A stretch of DNA of 64,000 nucleotides, taken from NCBI GenBank assembly GCA_963698165.1, contig CAVOPT010000004.1, positions 310,001 to 374,000 of the forward strand, read 5' to 3'. The DNA comes from JAAYUJ01 sp963698165. Lineage in GTDB: Bacteria; Desulfobacterota; Syntrophobacteria; Syntrophobacterales; Syntrophobacteraceae. Below the pieces are notes generated by a model, which did no database searches, was not told where the DNA came from, and worked only from the letters and a program-made list of their open reading frames with translations. Below are positions 43,692 to 53,105 of this stretch, piece after piece (position 1 is the first letter of the stretch; every line of letters begins with the position of its first letter). A program made the translations under genes and the position numbers.

Positions 43692-44453
43692 ATGATCCCA
43701 ACAAAAGTCGCTTTGATCGTGTTTGCGTGCGTCTTCGGCGGCACACTGCTCGGAATGCTCCTCCGCGTTGTTACGCCCGAACATCATCTCAACCAGGACT
43801 CCAAGGAGGTCATAAAGCTTGGGATGGGGCTGGTTGCGACTATGGCTGCCCTCGTTCTCGGGTTGGTGGTCGCCACGGCCAAGAGTTCGTATGACACTCA
43901 GGATGCAGCGGTCAAACACACTGCCGCCAAAGTCCTGCTGCTCGATCGTATGCTGGCCGACTACGGGCCGGAGACGAAGGAGACGCGTGACCTGATCCGG
44001 CGCACCGTTGCGTGCAGGCTGGATGCGATCTGGCCGGAGGAGCGCTCCCAACCTGCAAGGTTGGATGAGCCTGAGGTGGGGCCTGCAGTCGAGGGAATCG
44101 AGGTCAGGATTCGGCACCTCTCGCCGCAGAACGACGCCCAGCGATGGTTCCAGTCCCGGGCGCTGCAGATCAGCAGCGACATCATGGAGACGCGCTGGCT
44201 CGCATGGGGTGGCATTGGCAGATCGGTCCCGCTGCCGTTCCTCGTGGTGGTGGTGTTCTGGCTCACGATTATCTTCTCGAGTTTCGGTCTCTTCGCCCCC
44301 CATAACGCAACGGTCGTCACTGTCCTGTTCGTCTGTGCGCTTTCGGTTGCTGGCGCAATCTTTCTGATTCTGGAGATGGACCAGCCGTTCCGAGGGCTGA
44401 TGAAAATCTCGAGCAGTCCATTGCGGCACGCGCTCTCACATCTAGGTCAGTAG
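43692..44453 (+). CDS. DUF4239 (bestrophin-like) membrane protein
   Basis: Membrane protein of 253 residues from the ATG at 43692 (GAGGAGAAGG upstream). TM1 is at 7-27, a second at 46-64 (MGLVATMAALVLGLVVATAK), then a long cytoplasmic helical region (65-170) with TRDLIRRTVACRLDAIWPEE, and two TMs at about 178-235 (VPLPFLVVVVFWLTIIFSSF and TVVTVLFVCALSVAGAIFLI), ending in DQPFRGLMKISSSPLRHAL. This matches DUF4239, distantly bestrophin-like. Ion or anion flux is suspected in the family but unproved. The frame opens from 43527, but the chosen ATG has the better site. Confidence 0.75.
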   Translation: MIPTKVALIVFACVFGGTLLGMLLRVVTPEHHLNQDSKEVIKLGMGLVATMAALVLGLVVATAKSSYDTQDAAVKHTAAKVLLLDRMLADYGPETKETRDLIRRTVACRLDAIWPEERSQPARLDEPEVGPAVEGIEVRIRHLSPQNDAQRWFQSRALQISSDIMETRWLAWGGIGRSVPLPFLVVVVFWLTIIFSSFGLFAPHNATVVTVLFVCALSVAGAIFLILEMDQPFRGLMKISSSPLRHALSHLGQ

Positions 44454-44953
44454 ACTCCCGAAGCGAAGAGCGTAAGAGCACCCACTGTCCAAAGCGGCTA
44501 ACCTGGGGATATTCTCCCCCCTGTCCCCACGGCATCTCGGTGTGCGGGGTGGAATTTCCCTGCAAAGGCCGTTAGTATCCAATACCAGGGAAACCTATTC
44601 TCGTTATCACCTCCCAAAAGAGCGATTTCCCATCAGCAGGGGAAGGCAGTCTCGGAATACTCATGGTGATTGGTGCATCACAAGGGAAGACGATGATGAA
44701 TGTTGGTGAATCTGCTTGGCAGCCCGAGGTCAAAAGAAAACAGCAGAATTCTGCCTTAACACTTCCACCAGAGTGCCATGAAACTGAGGGACGACGCGCG
44801 CACCCCTGCGTTGAGCACGCTCAGTTATCGGGGTTTTCAGGCGTGGATGACCCGTAAGAAGAAGCTTGAAAAGTGCAGGCTTCAAGACGACTTGGTCAAT
44901 CTTCTCGATTCTATTCATGATGCGAAAGCATCGCCCATTATTGCAGGCTTCCT
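44454..44953. other. Gap before the CheD-HDOD gene
   Basis: A 500-bp gap with no firm gene. A 60-codon frame at 44778-44960 (MKLRDDARTPALSTLSYRGF onward) overlaps the start of the next gene and has weak coding support; I do not list it as real. No clear terminator or repeat stands out. Confidence 0.4.
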
Positions 44954-46321
44954 ATGCTGAAAAGAGCACCCTGTCCGCAAAGAACCAGCGTTGAGTCAGG
45001 TGGTTACATCATCAGCAAAGGGAAAGGCGAGATACTTGAGGCCTACCTGGGAACTTGCGTGGGGGTTGCCCTCTGTGACCGCCACGCCAATGTGGGCGGA
45101 TTGATCCACCTGCGCCTGCCCGAGCCAACGAACATGGACACTCCCTGGCAACCAGCGATGTACGCTGCAACAGGGTTGCCCCTTTTCATTCGGAATCTGT
45201 ACAAAGAGGGAGCCAGCAGGGAGAACCTGGAAGCGAGTGTTGCCGGTGGAGCCCTGGTCGGACCCATTTGTAAGCGGGACTTGATCCTGGATATTGGGGG
45301 GCGCACGGCCGAAGTGGTGGAAAAAATCCTGCATCAGGAAAAGATAACTATAAGAAAGAGTGAAATCGGTGGCTATTTTTCATGTCGCTTGAGTCTGAAC
45401 CTACAGACCTGGCAAAGTGACATCGATCCCCTGGGGATTTCTACAGGCTCACCTGGCGCAACAGACTTCGAGAAGCCGGACATCGAGCAGCTTGACCGTA
45501 TTATCGGACGTGTCCGCCCCATCCCTCAGATAGCCCTTAAAGTTGTTCGCTTGATCTCGGAGCAGACCCATAGTCTTGGCGACGTGGCCCACGAAGTAAA
45601 GCAGGACCAGGTAATAAGCGCCAAGGTGATAGGATTTTGCAATTCAACTCTTATTGGCGCGGCGACAAAAGTTGATTCCATAGAGAGGGGGCTCTTCATC
45701 TTGGGTGAAAAATGGCTGTTGCAGTTGATTGTCGCGGCAGCACTGGAAGATTTTCTTTCCCAAGCGGATGAAGGATATTCCCTTTGCAAGGGCGGCCTCT
45801 TTCAACACGCTTGCGGCACTGCAGCGGTTGCGAGGAGCTTGGCTCAATTTACCGGCCAGGCCCCACCGGAGCTGGCATATACAGCTGGGTTGCTGCATGA
45901 CATCGGGAAGGTGGTACTAGATCAATACATGGTTGCCGCACGACCTCTTTTTTACCGCTGTGTTCAGGCAGTTGAGGTCGACCTGATCAGGGCGGAAAGT
46001 GAGCTGTTCGGCGTCACGCATCCGGAAGCGGGAAGCCGATTGGCCGCGCTCTGGTCGATCCCCGAAACCCTCACCGATGCAATACGACATCATCATCAAC
46101 CTGAACAGGCGACTATCGCGCCCGAATTGACCCACGTCGTCTACCTTGCCGATTTGATCATGTCACGCTTCATGGTGGGACAGGAATTGGAGAAATTGGA
46201 TACGGATGCCCTCGCTTCCAGGTTGCGCAGGATAGGATCCACCACAGAACAGTTTCCCCTGCTGATCGAGAGGATATCCCATGAGATTTCGGATTCTCCA
46301 TGGTCAGGGGCCCGTCAATAA
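44954..46321 (+). CDS. CheD-like domain fused to an HDOD signalling domain
   Basis: Protein of 455 residues. The N-terminal part (1-165) is a CheD-like deamidase domain: the catalytic-type Cys35 lies in LGTCVGVALCD and His52 in LIHLRLPEP, the classical CheD pair, with Thr also conserved. The C-terminal part (about 175-430) is an HDOD domain, containing PIPQIALKVVRLISEQ, the LLHDIGK segment near 313, and HHHQPEQATIA. HDOD proteins link signals to motility or regulation, and CheD modifies chemoreceptors by deamidation. The fusion suggests one protein that both alters a receptor and interacts with downstream signalling. It precedes, by 110 bp, the large hybrid sensor kinase, which may be its partner. 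Confidence 0.82.
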   Translation: MLKRAPCPQRTSVESGGYIISKGKGEILEAYLGTCVGVALCDRHANVGGLIHLRLPEPTNMDTPWQPAMYAATGLPLFIRNLYKEGASRENLEASVAGGALVGPICKRDLILDIGGRTAEVVEKILHQEKITIRKSEIGGYFSCRLSLNLQTWQSDIDPLGISTGSPGATDFEKPDIEQLDRIIGRVRPIPQIALKVVRLISEQTHSLGDVAHEVKQDQVISAKVIGFCNSTLIGAATKVDSIERGLFILGEKWLLQLIVAAALEDFLSQADEGYSLCKGGLFQHACGTAAVARSLAQFTGQAPPELAYTAGLLHDIGKVVLDQYMVAARPLFYRCVQAVEVDLIRAESELFGVTHPEAGSRLAALWSIPETLTDAIRHHHQPEQATIAPELTHVVYLADLIMSRFMVGQELEKLDTDALASRLRRIGSTTEQFPLLIERISHEISDSPWSGARQ

Positions 46322-46431
46322 CATATCGATGCCTATTTGCCGAAGCCTTCCTTTATCATGGGAAACTGCTTTTGGGGAAAGTCCTGCATTCTGTCAGTGA
46401 ATCCTCCACCGCTTGAAAGGAAGAAACGGCC

Positions 46432-49400
46432 ATGAAACCATTTCTCGCGAATGGTGATCATCTGCCTTCTCCAGGGTTGTTGTCCCAGAAGTGTAACGCG
46501 GGGGTGAATGGCAAGGGCATGGGCAAGGGAGAGAAGAAACGGCTTTGGGAGATGCGAAAGTTTTTTACCTTTAGCTTGTTTGTATCAGTGCTCTTCCCTG
46601 GGATCTTGCCAGTTGCTCATGCCGCATCCTTACCTGGGCTCCAAACGATTACCGTCCAACTGAGATCTCCTCATCAATTCGAATTCGCGGGCTACTATGC
46701 CGCCAGGGAGAGAGGGTATTACGCTGAGGAAGGTCTTGATGTCGTTCTGAGAGAATTGGACCCCGGGGAAGAGAGCGTGAAACAAGTTCTCCAAGGCACA
46801 GCCGAATACGGTGTTGCCGACGCAGGACTGTTGCTGCACCGTGCCAAAGGGGCGCCGGTCGTGGTGCTGGCGCAGATCTTTCAGCATTCGCCACTCGTGT
46901 TTATCAGCAAGAAAGAGAGTGGCATCATCAGCCCCTATGGGATGGCGGGCAAGAGGGTGGTGATGCATGTGGAGGACACGGCCTACGCGCCTCTTCGGGC
47001 CGTCCTTCTGGATGCTCTCGGCGATCTTTCCGGAATTACTACCGTTCCCAATCAATATGATTGCAACGATCTGATCATCGGCAAAGTTGACGTCATGTCG
47101 GCGAATCTTACGGCTGAGCCTTGCGCTCTCGATGCACAAGCAGGATCGGCCGTCAATGTCATAGACCCCAGGAACTACGGCGTTGACTTTTATGGAGATA
47201 ACCTGTTCACGACCGAAAGCGAAATCGAAAACCACCCCGATCGGGTGGAAAAGATGATCCGGGCGACGCTCAGAGGATGGCAGTATGCACTCCAGCACCA
47301 AGAGGAAGTCATTGACCTTATCCTGAGTAAATATAGTCCTAAGCTTATCCGCAAGCAGCTCGAATTCGAAGCCAGGGCGACCGAACTGTTGGTGCTCCCT
47401 GAAGTGGGTGAACTGGGTCGCATCGACCCCGCACGCTTCCGGCAGAGTGCCGAGGTTTACGCTAGACTCGGGCTGATTAAGGAAAGCAAGCCGCCGGACG
47501 GATTTCTCTATCGAGAACCCACGATAGAGCTGCCCCCGCCGCTGAAAGCCTGGCTGCGTGAGCATCCAGTCATCAACTTGTCGATTGATGAACGTTATTC
47601 TCCCAAAAACTTCCGCAACCAGGCAGGCCAACTCGCGGGAATCAGCATAGACTACGTTGATCTTCTTGCAAAAAAACTAGGAATTAAGATCCGCTATGAG
47701 GGTTCGCTTTGGCATGAAGCCCTGGACAAGGCGCTCCGCCATGAAGTCGACGGCGTCATCAACGCGGATGCGCTTCCAGAACGAAGACCCTATCTGCATT
47801 TCAGCAACGCATTTGCTGTTTACCCCCAGGCGCTGGCAACCCGTCAGGAAGCCCCCCCCTGCCAAGACCTCGATGCGCTCTCGGGGAAAAAGGTCGCCCT
47901 TGCGAGGGAAAGCGCAGCACTGAGGCTGATAAGGAACAACTACCCGACTATTGAGATCGTTGAGGTCGATACGGTTGCACAAGGGGTGCAACTGGTCGTT
48001 GCGGGGGACGCGGACGGCGTCTTTGATGACCTGGCGGTGCTCAATTACATCATTTCCGAGAAGTTCCGGCCGGCGTTGAAGTTTTCCCTGGTAAGTTATG
48101 AAGGACCGGTCGGCTTTGGACGAATCGGTCTGCGAAATGACAGCCCGGAATTGCTTGCTGTCTTTGACCTGGCAATTGCTTCGCTTAACCAGCAGGAGCA
48201 CCAGAAGATCCAGAACAAATGGTTTGGCGTAAACGTCCTTGAACCTGCCGCCCTCGAGCCTCAAATGGCCTTGAGTGAAGAGGAAAAGGACTGGCTGAAG
48301 GAACATCCGGCGGTCAGGGTCGCCATCGACCCCGAATGGATGCCCATGGGGTCATTGATAAGGGCCATTCTCACCGATTTTCTGCAGATCATCCACCGGA
48401 GAACCGGCATCCGGTTTGACTTCGTCAAGGAAGCCGGTGACGAGTTTGGGTGGGCAGAGGCTCAGGAGCAGGTTGAACAGAAAAAGATCGACATATTTGT
48501 TTGCACTTCAAAGACCCCCGATCGATCCCGGTTACTTGATTTCACGCACCCATTGGTAGAAATACCGGTTGTTGTTTATACTTTATCCGATCAGCTCTTT
48601 GTCGACAATATTCAAGCACTCAAGGGCAGGAAGGTCATTGTTCGCCAGGATACCTATGTCAACGAAAAGATACAGCAGAACTATCCTGAAATAAACTTAA
48701 TCCCGCTCAGGGGTTATCAGGAAATATTTGATGCGCTCAATCGTGGAAAGGCCTTTGCTTTCATTGACTCATCATTTGGTGGATCCTATCAATTACGTAA
48801 ATTGGGGGTTACCAATATTAAGATCAATGGGTCGACTCCCCTTTACTACCGTCCGTCAATGGGAGTGAGAAACGACTTGCCGATGCTCACCGGAATTCTT
48901 CAGAAGGCCATAGACTCGATTCCGGAAGCCGACCGTGACGCCATTCTGCAAAAGTGGATATCCATCAAATACGAGCATGGCTTTGACTACACATTGTTGT
49001 GGAAAATAGTGGGTCCTGGACTCATTGTCCTTTTACTGCTCTTTTACTGGAACCGTAGACTTACCTACGAGGTTCACGAGCGAAAGCGGGCAGAAAGGGC
49101 GCTCCAGAAAGCTCGTGATGAACTGGAAGTGCGCGTGGAAGAGCGTACTGCTGGAATTGCGCGAGCGAATCAAGAGCTGCAGGGGGAAATTCAAGAGCGC
49201 CAGCGGGCGGAGAAGGCCTTGCGAGAAAGCGAAGCCAGTTTGAAAAGAGCGCAGGAAGTGGCCTGCATTGGAAGCTGGCATCTTGATATGATCAATCATG
49301 AGCTGACCTGGTCTGATGAAACTCACCGCATCTTCGAGATGGAACCCGGCCAACCACTGGACTATGAAAAGTCTCTGGAAGCAGTCTACCCTGATGACCG

Positions 49401-51126
49401 AGGACGTGTTGAGCAGGCATGGACCGCAGCGCTCCATGGCAAACCCTACGACATCGAGCATCGTCTTTGGATCGGTGGAGAGAAGAAATGGGTCCACCAA
49501 AAGGCGGAATTGGAATTCAATGATGACGGGAATGCCGTTGGTGCCATCGGAACAATACAGGATATCTCTCAGCGAAAAAAGGCTGAAGAGGCCCTAAAGG
49601 AAAGTGAAGAAAAATATCGCCTGTTGGTGGAATATGCTAATGATGCCATTTTTGTTGCCCAGGATGAAGCAATCATATTTCCAAATCCAAAAGCTATGGA
49701 ACTGTTTGGCTACTCTGCCGAAGAACTTGCCCGTACACCATTTACAAATCTTATTCATCCTCAAGATAGATCCTTTGTTCTTGATAGGTATCAAAGAAGA
49801 TTGTCGGGAGAGGACCTTACAGGCCCCTATTCTTTCAGAGTGATAGATCAAAATGGTCAAGTACTGGCGGTGCAGCTGAGTGCCGTTCTTATCACATGGG
49901 AGGGAAGACCGGCAACTCTCAATTTTCTGAGGGACTTGACCAAACAGAGAGAGCTCGAATCTCAGCTCCGGCAAGCTCAAAAAATGGAGGCGATCGGCAC
50001 CTTAGCCGGAGGCATTGCTCATGATTTCAACAATATCCTCACTGCCATCATGGGACATGCAGAAATCCTGAAATTCTTCCGCATCGAGAGAGACAGTCCT
50101 GCCCGACCGCATCTTGAAGAGGTTTTAAAAGCCGCATACAGAGCAAAAGACCTGGTGCAACAGATTCTGACCTTCAGTCGCCAGACGGAACAGGAAACGA
50201 AACCCCTCCTCTTGGAACCCATTATCACGGAGGCTGTAAGATTTCTTCAAGCAGTGCTGCCCGCGACGATCGAGATCCGCCAATTTGTGGGAGGCAAGGA
50301 AGCCAAAGTCATGGCCGATCCGAGTCAAATGCATCAGGTGGTCATGAACCTCTGCACAAATGCAGCCCATGCCATGAAAGAGAGAGGCGGCGTCCTGGAA
50401 ATAAAGCTGGAGGAAGTCGAATTGGACTCGCAGGCGGTGGAGAGATTTCTCCACCTGACTCCAGGACCCTATGTGAATTTGACCGTGACCGATACAGGCC
50501 AGGGAATGGCCCGAGAAGTCATGGAGAGGATTTTTGATCCCTATTTCACAACCAAGGAACAGGGCGAGGGGACCGGTTTGGGTCTTGCGGTGGTCCACGG
50601 AATCGTTAAAAACCATGGAGGTTCGATTACAGTGGACAGTGACCTCGGCAAAGGCACCGCTTTTGAAGTCCTCCTTCCAAGGTTGACAGGGAAGGTGACA
50701 GCTTCCTCAGCTGAGACCGATGGTTTCCTTCCATGTGGCAATGAGCACATTCTGTTCATTGATGATGAAGAGTCGATTGTTAACATGGCCAAAAGCGCTT
50801 TGGAAAACCTCGGATACGCAGTTGTCGGTGTGGCGAACAGCACTGAGGCTCTGGAAACCTTCCAGTCCAGGCCAGACCGATTTCACCTGGTAATCACGGA
50901 TCTCACCATGCCCCATATGACAGGCCTTGAGCTTGCCGAGAAACTCATGCTGGTGAGGCCTGGCATTCCGATCATTCTCTGCAGCGGATTCGGTGAAATG
51001 AAGACGCAGAAGGAAGCCAAAGCAAAAGGTATTAGAGAGTTTGTCACCAAACCGATCACCATCTACACACTCACCAAAACTATCCGAAAGGTGTTGGAGG
51101 AAGAGAAAAATGGAAGGCCCAGGTGA
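46432..51126 (+). CDS. Hybrid histidine kinase with three solute-binding-protein-like sensor domains
   Basis: Very large protein of 1564 residues. Residues 41-64 act as signal (KFFTFSLFVSVLFPGILPVA); the first 40 residues may be an over-long start, with an ATG at residue 41 (46552), but AGGAAG supports 46432. Domains: NMT1/THI5-like (about 70-345, RERGYYAEEGLDVVLREL), SBP_bac_3-like (about 370-605), second SBP_bac_3-like (about 625-845, VRVAIDPEWMPMG), TM (853-877), coiled coil (880-930), two PAS domains (940-1165), HisKA with GGIAHDFNNIL (His1197), HATPase with GEGTGLGLAVVHG, and a C-terminal receiver domain with Asp1490 in LVITDLTMPHMTG. It senses periplasmic solutes and phosphorylates itself internally. 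Its target may include CheD-HDOD. Confidence 0.9.
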   Translation: MKPFLANGDHLPSPGLLSQKCNAGVNGKGMGKGEKKRLWEMRKFFTFSLFVSVLFPGILPVAHAASLPGLQTITVQLRSPHQFEFAGYYAARERGYYAEEGLDVVLRELDPGEESVKQVLQGTAEYGVADAGLLLHRAKGAPVVVLAQIFQHSPLVFISKKESGIISPYGMAGKRVVMHVEDTAYAPLRAVLLDALGDLSGITTVPNQYDCNDLIIGKVDVMSANLTAEPCALDAQAGSAVNVIDPRNYGVDFYGDNLFTTESEIENHPDRVEKMIRATLRGWQYALQHQEEVIDLILSKYSPKLIRKQLEFEARATELLVLPEVGELGRIDPARFRQSAEVYARLGLIKESKPPDGFLYREPTIELPPPLKAWLREHPVINLSIDERYSPKNFRNQAGQLAGISIDYVDLLAKKLGIKIRYEGSLWHEALDKALRHEVDGVINADALPERRPYLHFSNAFAVYPQALATRQEAPPCQDLDALSGKKVALARESAALRLIRNNYPTIEIVEVDTVAQGVQLVVAGDADGVFDDLAVLNYIISEKFRPALKFSLVSYEGPVGFGRIGLRNDSPELLAVFDLAIASLNQQEHQKIQNKWFGVNVLEPAALEPQMALSEEEKDWLKEHPAVRVAIDPEWMPMGSLIRAILTDFLQIIHRRTGIRFDFVKEAGDEFGWAEAQEQVEQKKIDIFVCTSKTPDRSRLLDFTHPLVEIPVVVYTLSDQLFVDNIQALKGRKVIVRQDTYVNEKIQQNYPEINLIPLRGYQEIFDALNRGKAFAFIDSSFGGSYQLRKLGVTNIKINGSTPLYYRPSMGVRNDLPMLTGILQKAIDSIPEADRDAILQKWISIKYEHGFDYTLLWKIVGPGLIVLLLLFYWNRRLTYEVHERKRAERALQKARDELEVRVEERTAGIARANQELQGEIQERQRAEKALRESEASLKRAQEVACIGSWHLDMINHELTWSDETHRIFEMEPGQPLDYEKSLEAVYPDDRGRVEQAWTAALHGKPYDIEHRLWIGGEKKWVHQKAELEFNDDGNAVGAIGTIQDISQRKKAEEALKESEEKYRLLVEYANDAIFVAQDEAIIFPNPKAMELFGYSAEELARTPFTNLIHPQDRSFVLDRYQRRLSGEDLTGPYSFRVIDQNGQVLAVQLSAVLITWEGRPATLNFLRDLTKQRELESQLRQAQKMEAIGTLAGGIAHDFNNILTAIMGHAEILKFFRIERDSPARPHLEEVLKAAYRAKDLVQQILTFSRQTEQETKPLLLEPIITEAVRFLQAVLPATIEIRQFVGGKEAKVMADPSQMHQVVMNLCTNAAHAMKERGGVLEIKLEEVELDSQAVERFLHLTPGPYVNLTVTDTGQGMAREVMERIFDPYFTTKEQGEGTGLGLAVVHGIVKNHGGSITVDSDLGKGTAFEVLLPRLTGKVTASSAETDGFLPCGNEHILFIDDEESIVNMAKSALENLGYAVVGVANSTEALETFQSRPDRFHLVITDLTMPHMTGLELAEKLMLVRPGIPIILCSGFGEMKTQKEAKAKGIREFVTKPITIYTLTKTIRKVLEEEKNGRPR

Positions 51127-51526
51127 TTAGGTGATAAGAAATTGCTCCTTGAGAGTTTTCGGTTGGCATCAGTCGTGGATGCTGTCAAGGACATTTAGGT
51201 GGCGATTTCTTGGCAAGTGAAGACAAAGATCATCAGGGGATGTCCTTTTGTTGTGTGAATAATGGGCAACTCGGTGCAAATGGGTCTTCATTCAGGTTGT
51301 TTTGCTTGCGGAAGGCTTGAAAGAGGGTGTTTGCCTAGGGTTTGAGGGCAAACTGCCGCTATGGACGCCGGTGGGGTGTGGCCCCATCTGGTGTCAAAAG
51401 AGTGTCCGCATACCAAACGTCACTGCTGCGCAGGAGCTGACCGAGCTCCGGAGCTTTTTTCCCGGAGGCCCGCCTGCGCAGGCACGGCATATTTGATAAT
51501 GGGCGTTCATTTCCGGTGACGCGCAT
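51127..51526. other. Gap between the hybrid kinase and the CoA-transferase genes
   Basis: A 400-bp gap between convergent genes. CTGCGCAGG (near 51425) and CCTGCGCAG (near 51473) form an inverted pair, and inside it lies GAGCTCCGGAGCTTTTTT, a short hairpin followed by T-residues, plausibly a terminator for the plus-strand kinase. No gene is supported. Confidence 0.45.
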
Positions 51527-53041
51527 TCAGTGATCATCGATCGCTGAAAGGTCCAGGTCAGGCAGCATGGCCCCCTGTTCCAGCAGGTTGAGGTGCATCT
51601 CATATGCCGTGGCCAGGTCGTGGCGTATGTGGCCTCTGCGGGATCTTTCCAGGTACCTGTTCAGGTAATCCTTGTAGGCAGGGTGAGCGCACCGCTCAAT
51701 GATGGTCTTGGCACGCTGCATGGGACCCAGTCCTCGAAGATCCGCCAGCCCCTGATCGGTCACCACGATCTGGACCGAGTGCTCGTTGTTGTCGATGTGG
51801 GGGCACATGGGGACGATGGAGGAGATTTTGCCGCCCTTGGCGATGGAGGGGCACATGAAAATCGAGATGTAGGAGTTGCGGGTGAATTCGCCGCTGCCGC
51901 CTATCCCGTTCATGATGTCCATCCCGTATACGTGGGAAGAGTTGACGTTTCCGTAGATGTCGATTTCAAGGGCCGTGTTGAGGGCGATGACACCAAGACG
52001 CCGGATGACCCCGGGATGGTTGGAGAGCTCCTGTGGGCGAAGGACGATTCTCGGAACAAAGAAGTCCATGTTGGCGTACATGTGTTCGAGGGTTTCATTG
52101 GTCACGGTGAGGCTCGTGGTGCTCGCAGCGGTGAGCTTGCCCTGTTCCATGATGTCCGCGAGGGAGTCCTGGAAGACCTCCGTGTACATCTTGAAGGGAG
52201 GAATGTACGGATTCTGGGCCAGGGCGCTCATCACCCCGTTGGAGACATTGCCCACGCCGGCCTGAAGAGGCAGGAACTCGTTGGGGATCCGTCCGGCGAG
52301 CATCTCATCGAGGAGAAAGCGCACGACGTGGTCGGCAATCTTCTCGCTGCGGGCGTCAGCTTCGCTGAAGCTCGGCACATGGTCCGGCTCGTCGTTTTCA
52401 AGGACGGCGACAACATTCTTGGGGTTCACCACGGCATAGGGGTATCCCAACTTGGTGAGGGGGTCGTTGAAGGGCACGGGGAACCGATGGGGTGGTGGCG
52501 GCATGATCATGATGTCGGCCATCTCCCGCAGGCGAGGCGAATGATGGCGGTTCACCTCGATGATCACACGGTCGGCGTATTTCAGGTAGGTGGGGGATGC
52601 CCCGATGGATGTGGTGAGGTACACCCTCCCGTCCAGGGTGATCTCCGTCGCCTCGATGACCGCGAAGTCCACCTTGCCGTGGAATCCCTCCAGCACCGTT
52701 TGCGGCAGGTGTGAGAGGTGCATGTCCACGTACTCCACTTCCTGTGAGTTGATCTGCTTGCGCAGAACGGGTCCGCTCTGATACGGGGCCCGATAGGACA
52801 TGGCCTGAGCCCTGGCCAGGGGTTCGTCGATGCTTTCCCCGCTGGAGGCTCCAGTCAGGACCCGGATTCTGAAGGGTTCCCCCTTTGCATGAAGAGCCGC
52901 TGCACGGGCGGCTATGGCCTTGGGCAGCAGTTTGGCCGCGCCGGAGTTGGTGAAACCACTGAAGGCAACGGTGGCTCCGTGGAATATGTGCTCGGCTGCC
53001 TCTTCAGGGGTGAGCCTGGGAAATCCACTCACTTTGGGCAT
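51527..53041 (-). CDS. Acetyl-CoA hydrolase/transferase family CoA-transferase (copy 1)
   Basis: CoA-transferase of 504 residues, start ATG 53041 preceded by GGAGGAGA; the frame extends to 53185 without a site. It begins PKVSGFPRLTPEEAAEHIFHG and contains TVAFSGFTNSGAAKLLPKAI (30-50), VDFAVIEATEITLDGRVY, GYPYAVVNPKNVVAV, VGNVSNGVMSAL and SHVYGMDIMNGIGGSGEFTRN with the Glu that carries the CoA thioester. Members transfer CoA between acetate, propionate, succinate or similar acids. It lies 64 bp downstream of a paralogue on the same strand. Acceptor specificity cannot be fixed by eye. Confidence 0.9.
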   Translation of the reverse strand: MPKVSGFPRLTPEEAAEHIFHGATVAFSGFTNSGAAKLLPKAIAARAAALHAKGEPFRIRVLTGASSGESIDEPLARAQAMSYRAPYQSGPVLRKQINSQEVEYVDMHLSHLPQTVLEGFHGKVDFAVIEATEITLDGRVYLTTSIGASPTYLKYADRVIIEVNRHHSPRLREMADIMIMPPPPHRFPVPFNDPLTKLGYPYAVVNPKNVVAVLENDEPDHVPSFSEADARSEKIADHVVRFLLDEMLAGRIPNEFLPLQAGVGNVSNGVMSALAQNPYIPPFKMYTEVFQDSLADIMEQGKLTAASTTSLTVTNETLEHMYANMDFFVPRIVLRPQELSNHPGVIRRLGVIALNTALEIDIYGNVNSSHVYGMDIMNGIGGSGEFTRNSYISIFMCPSIAKGGKISSIVPMCPHIDNNEHSVQIVVTDQGLADLRGLGPMQRAKTIIERCAHPAYKDYLNRYLERSRRGHIRHDLATAYEMHLNLLEQGAMLPDLDLSAIDDH

Positions 53042-53105
53042 GCGATGTCTCCTCCAGTTTCCGTTTCCAATGTCCGTGTCTTCCACTGTTTTCCCATGGA
53101 CCGCT

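Noticed and set aside
44778..44960. 60-codon frame overlapping the CheD-HDOD start
   Set aside because: No ribosome site or recognisable motif; likely a chance frame.
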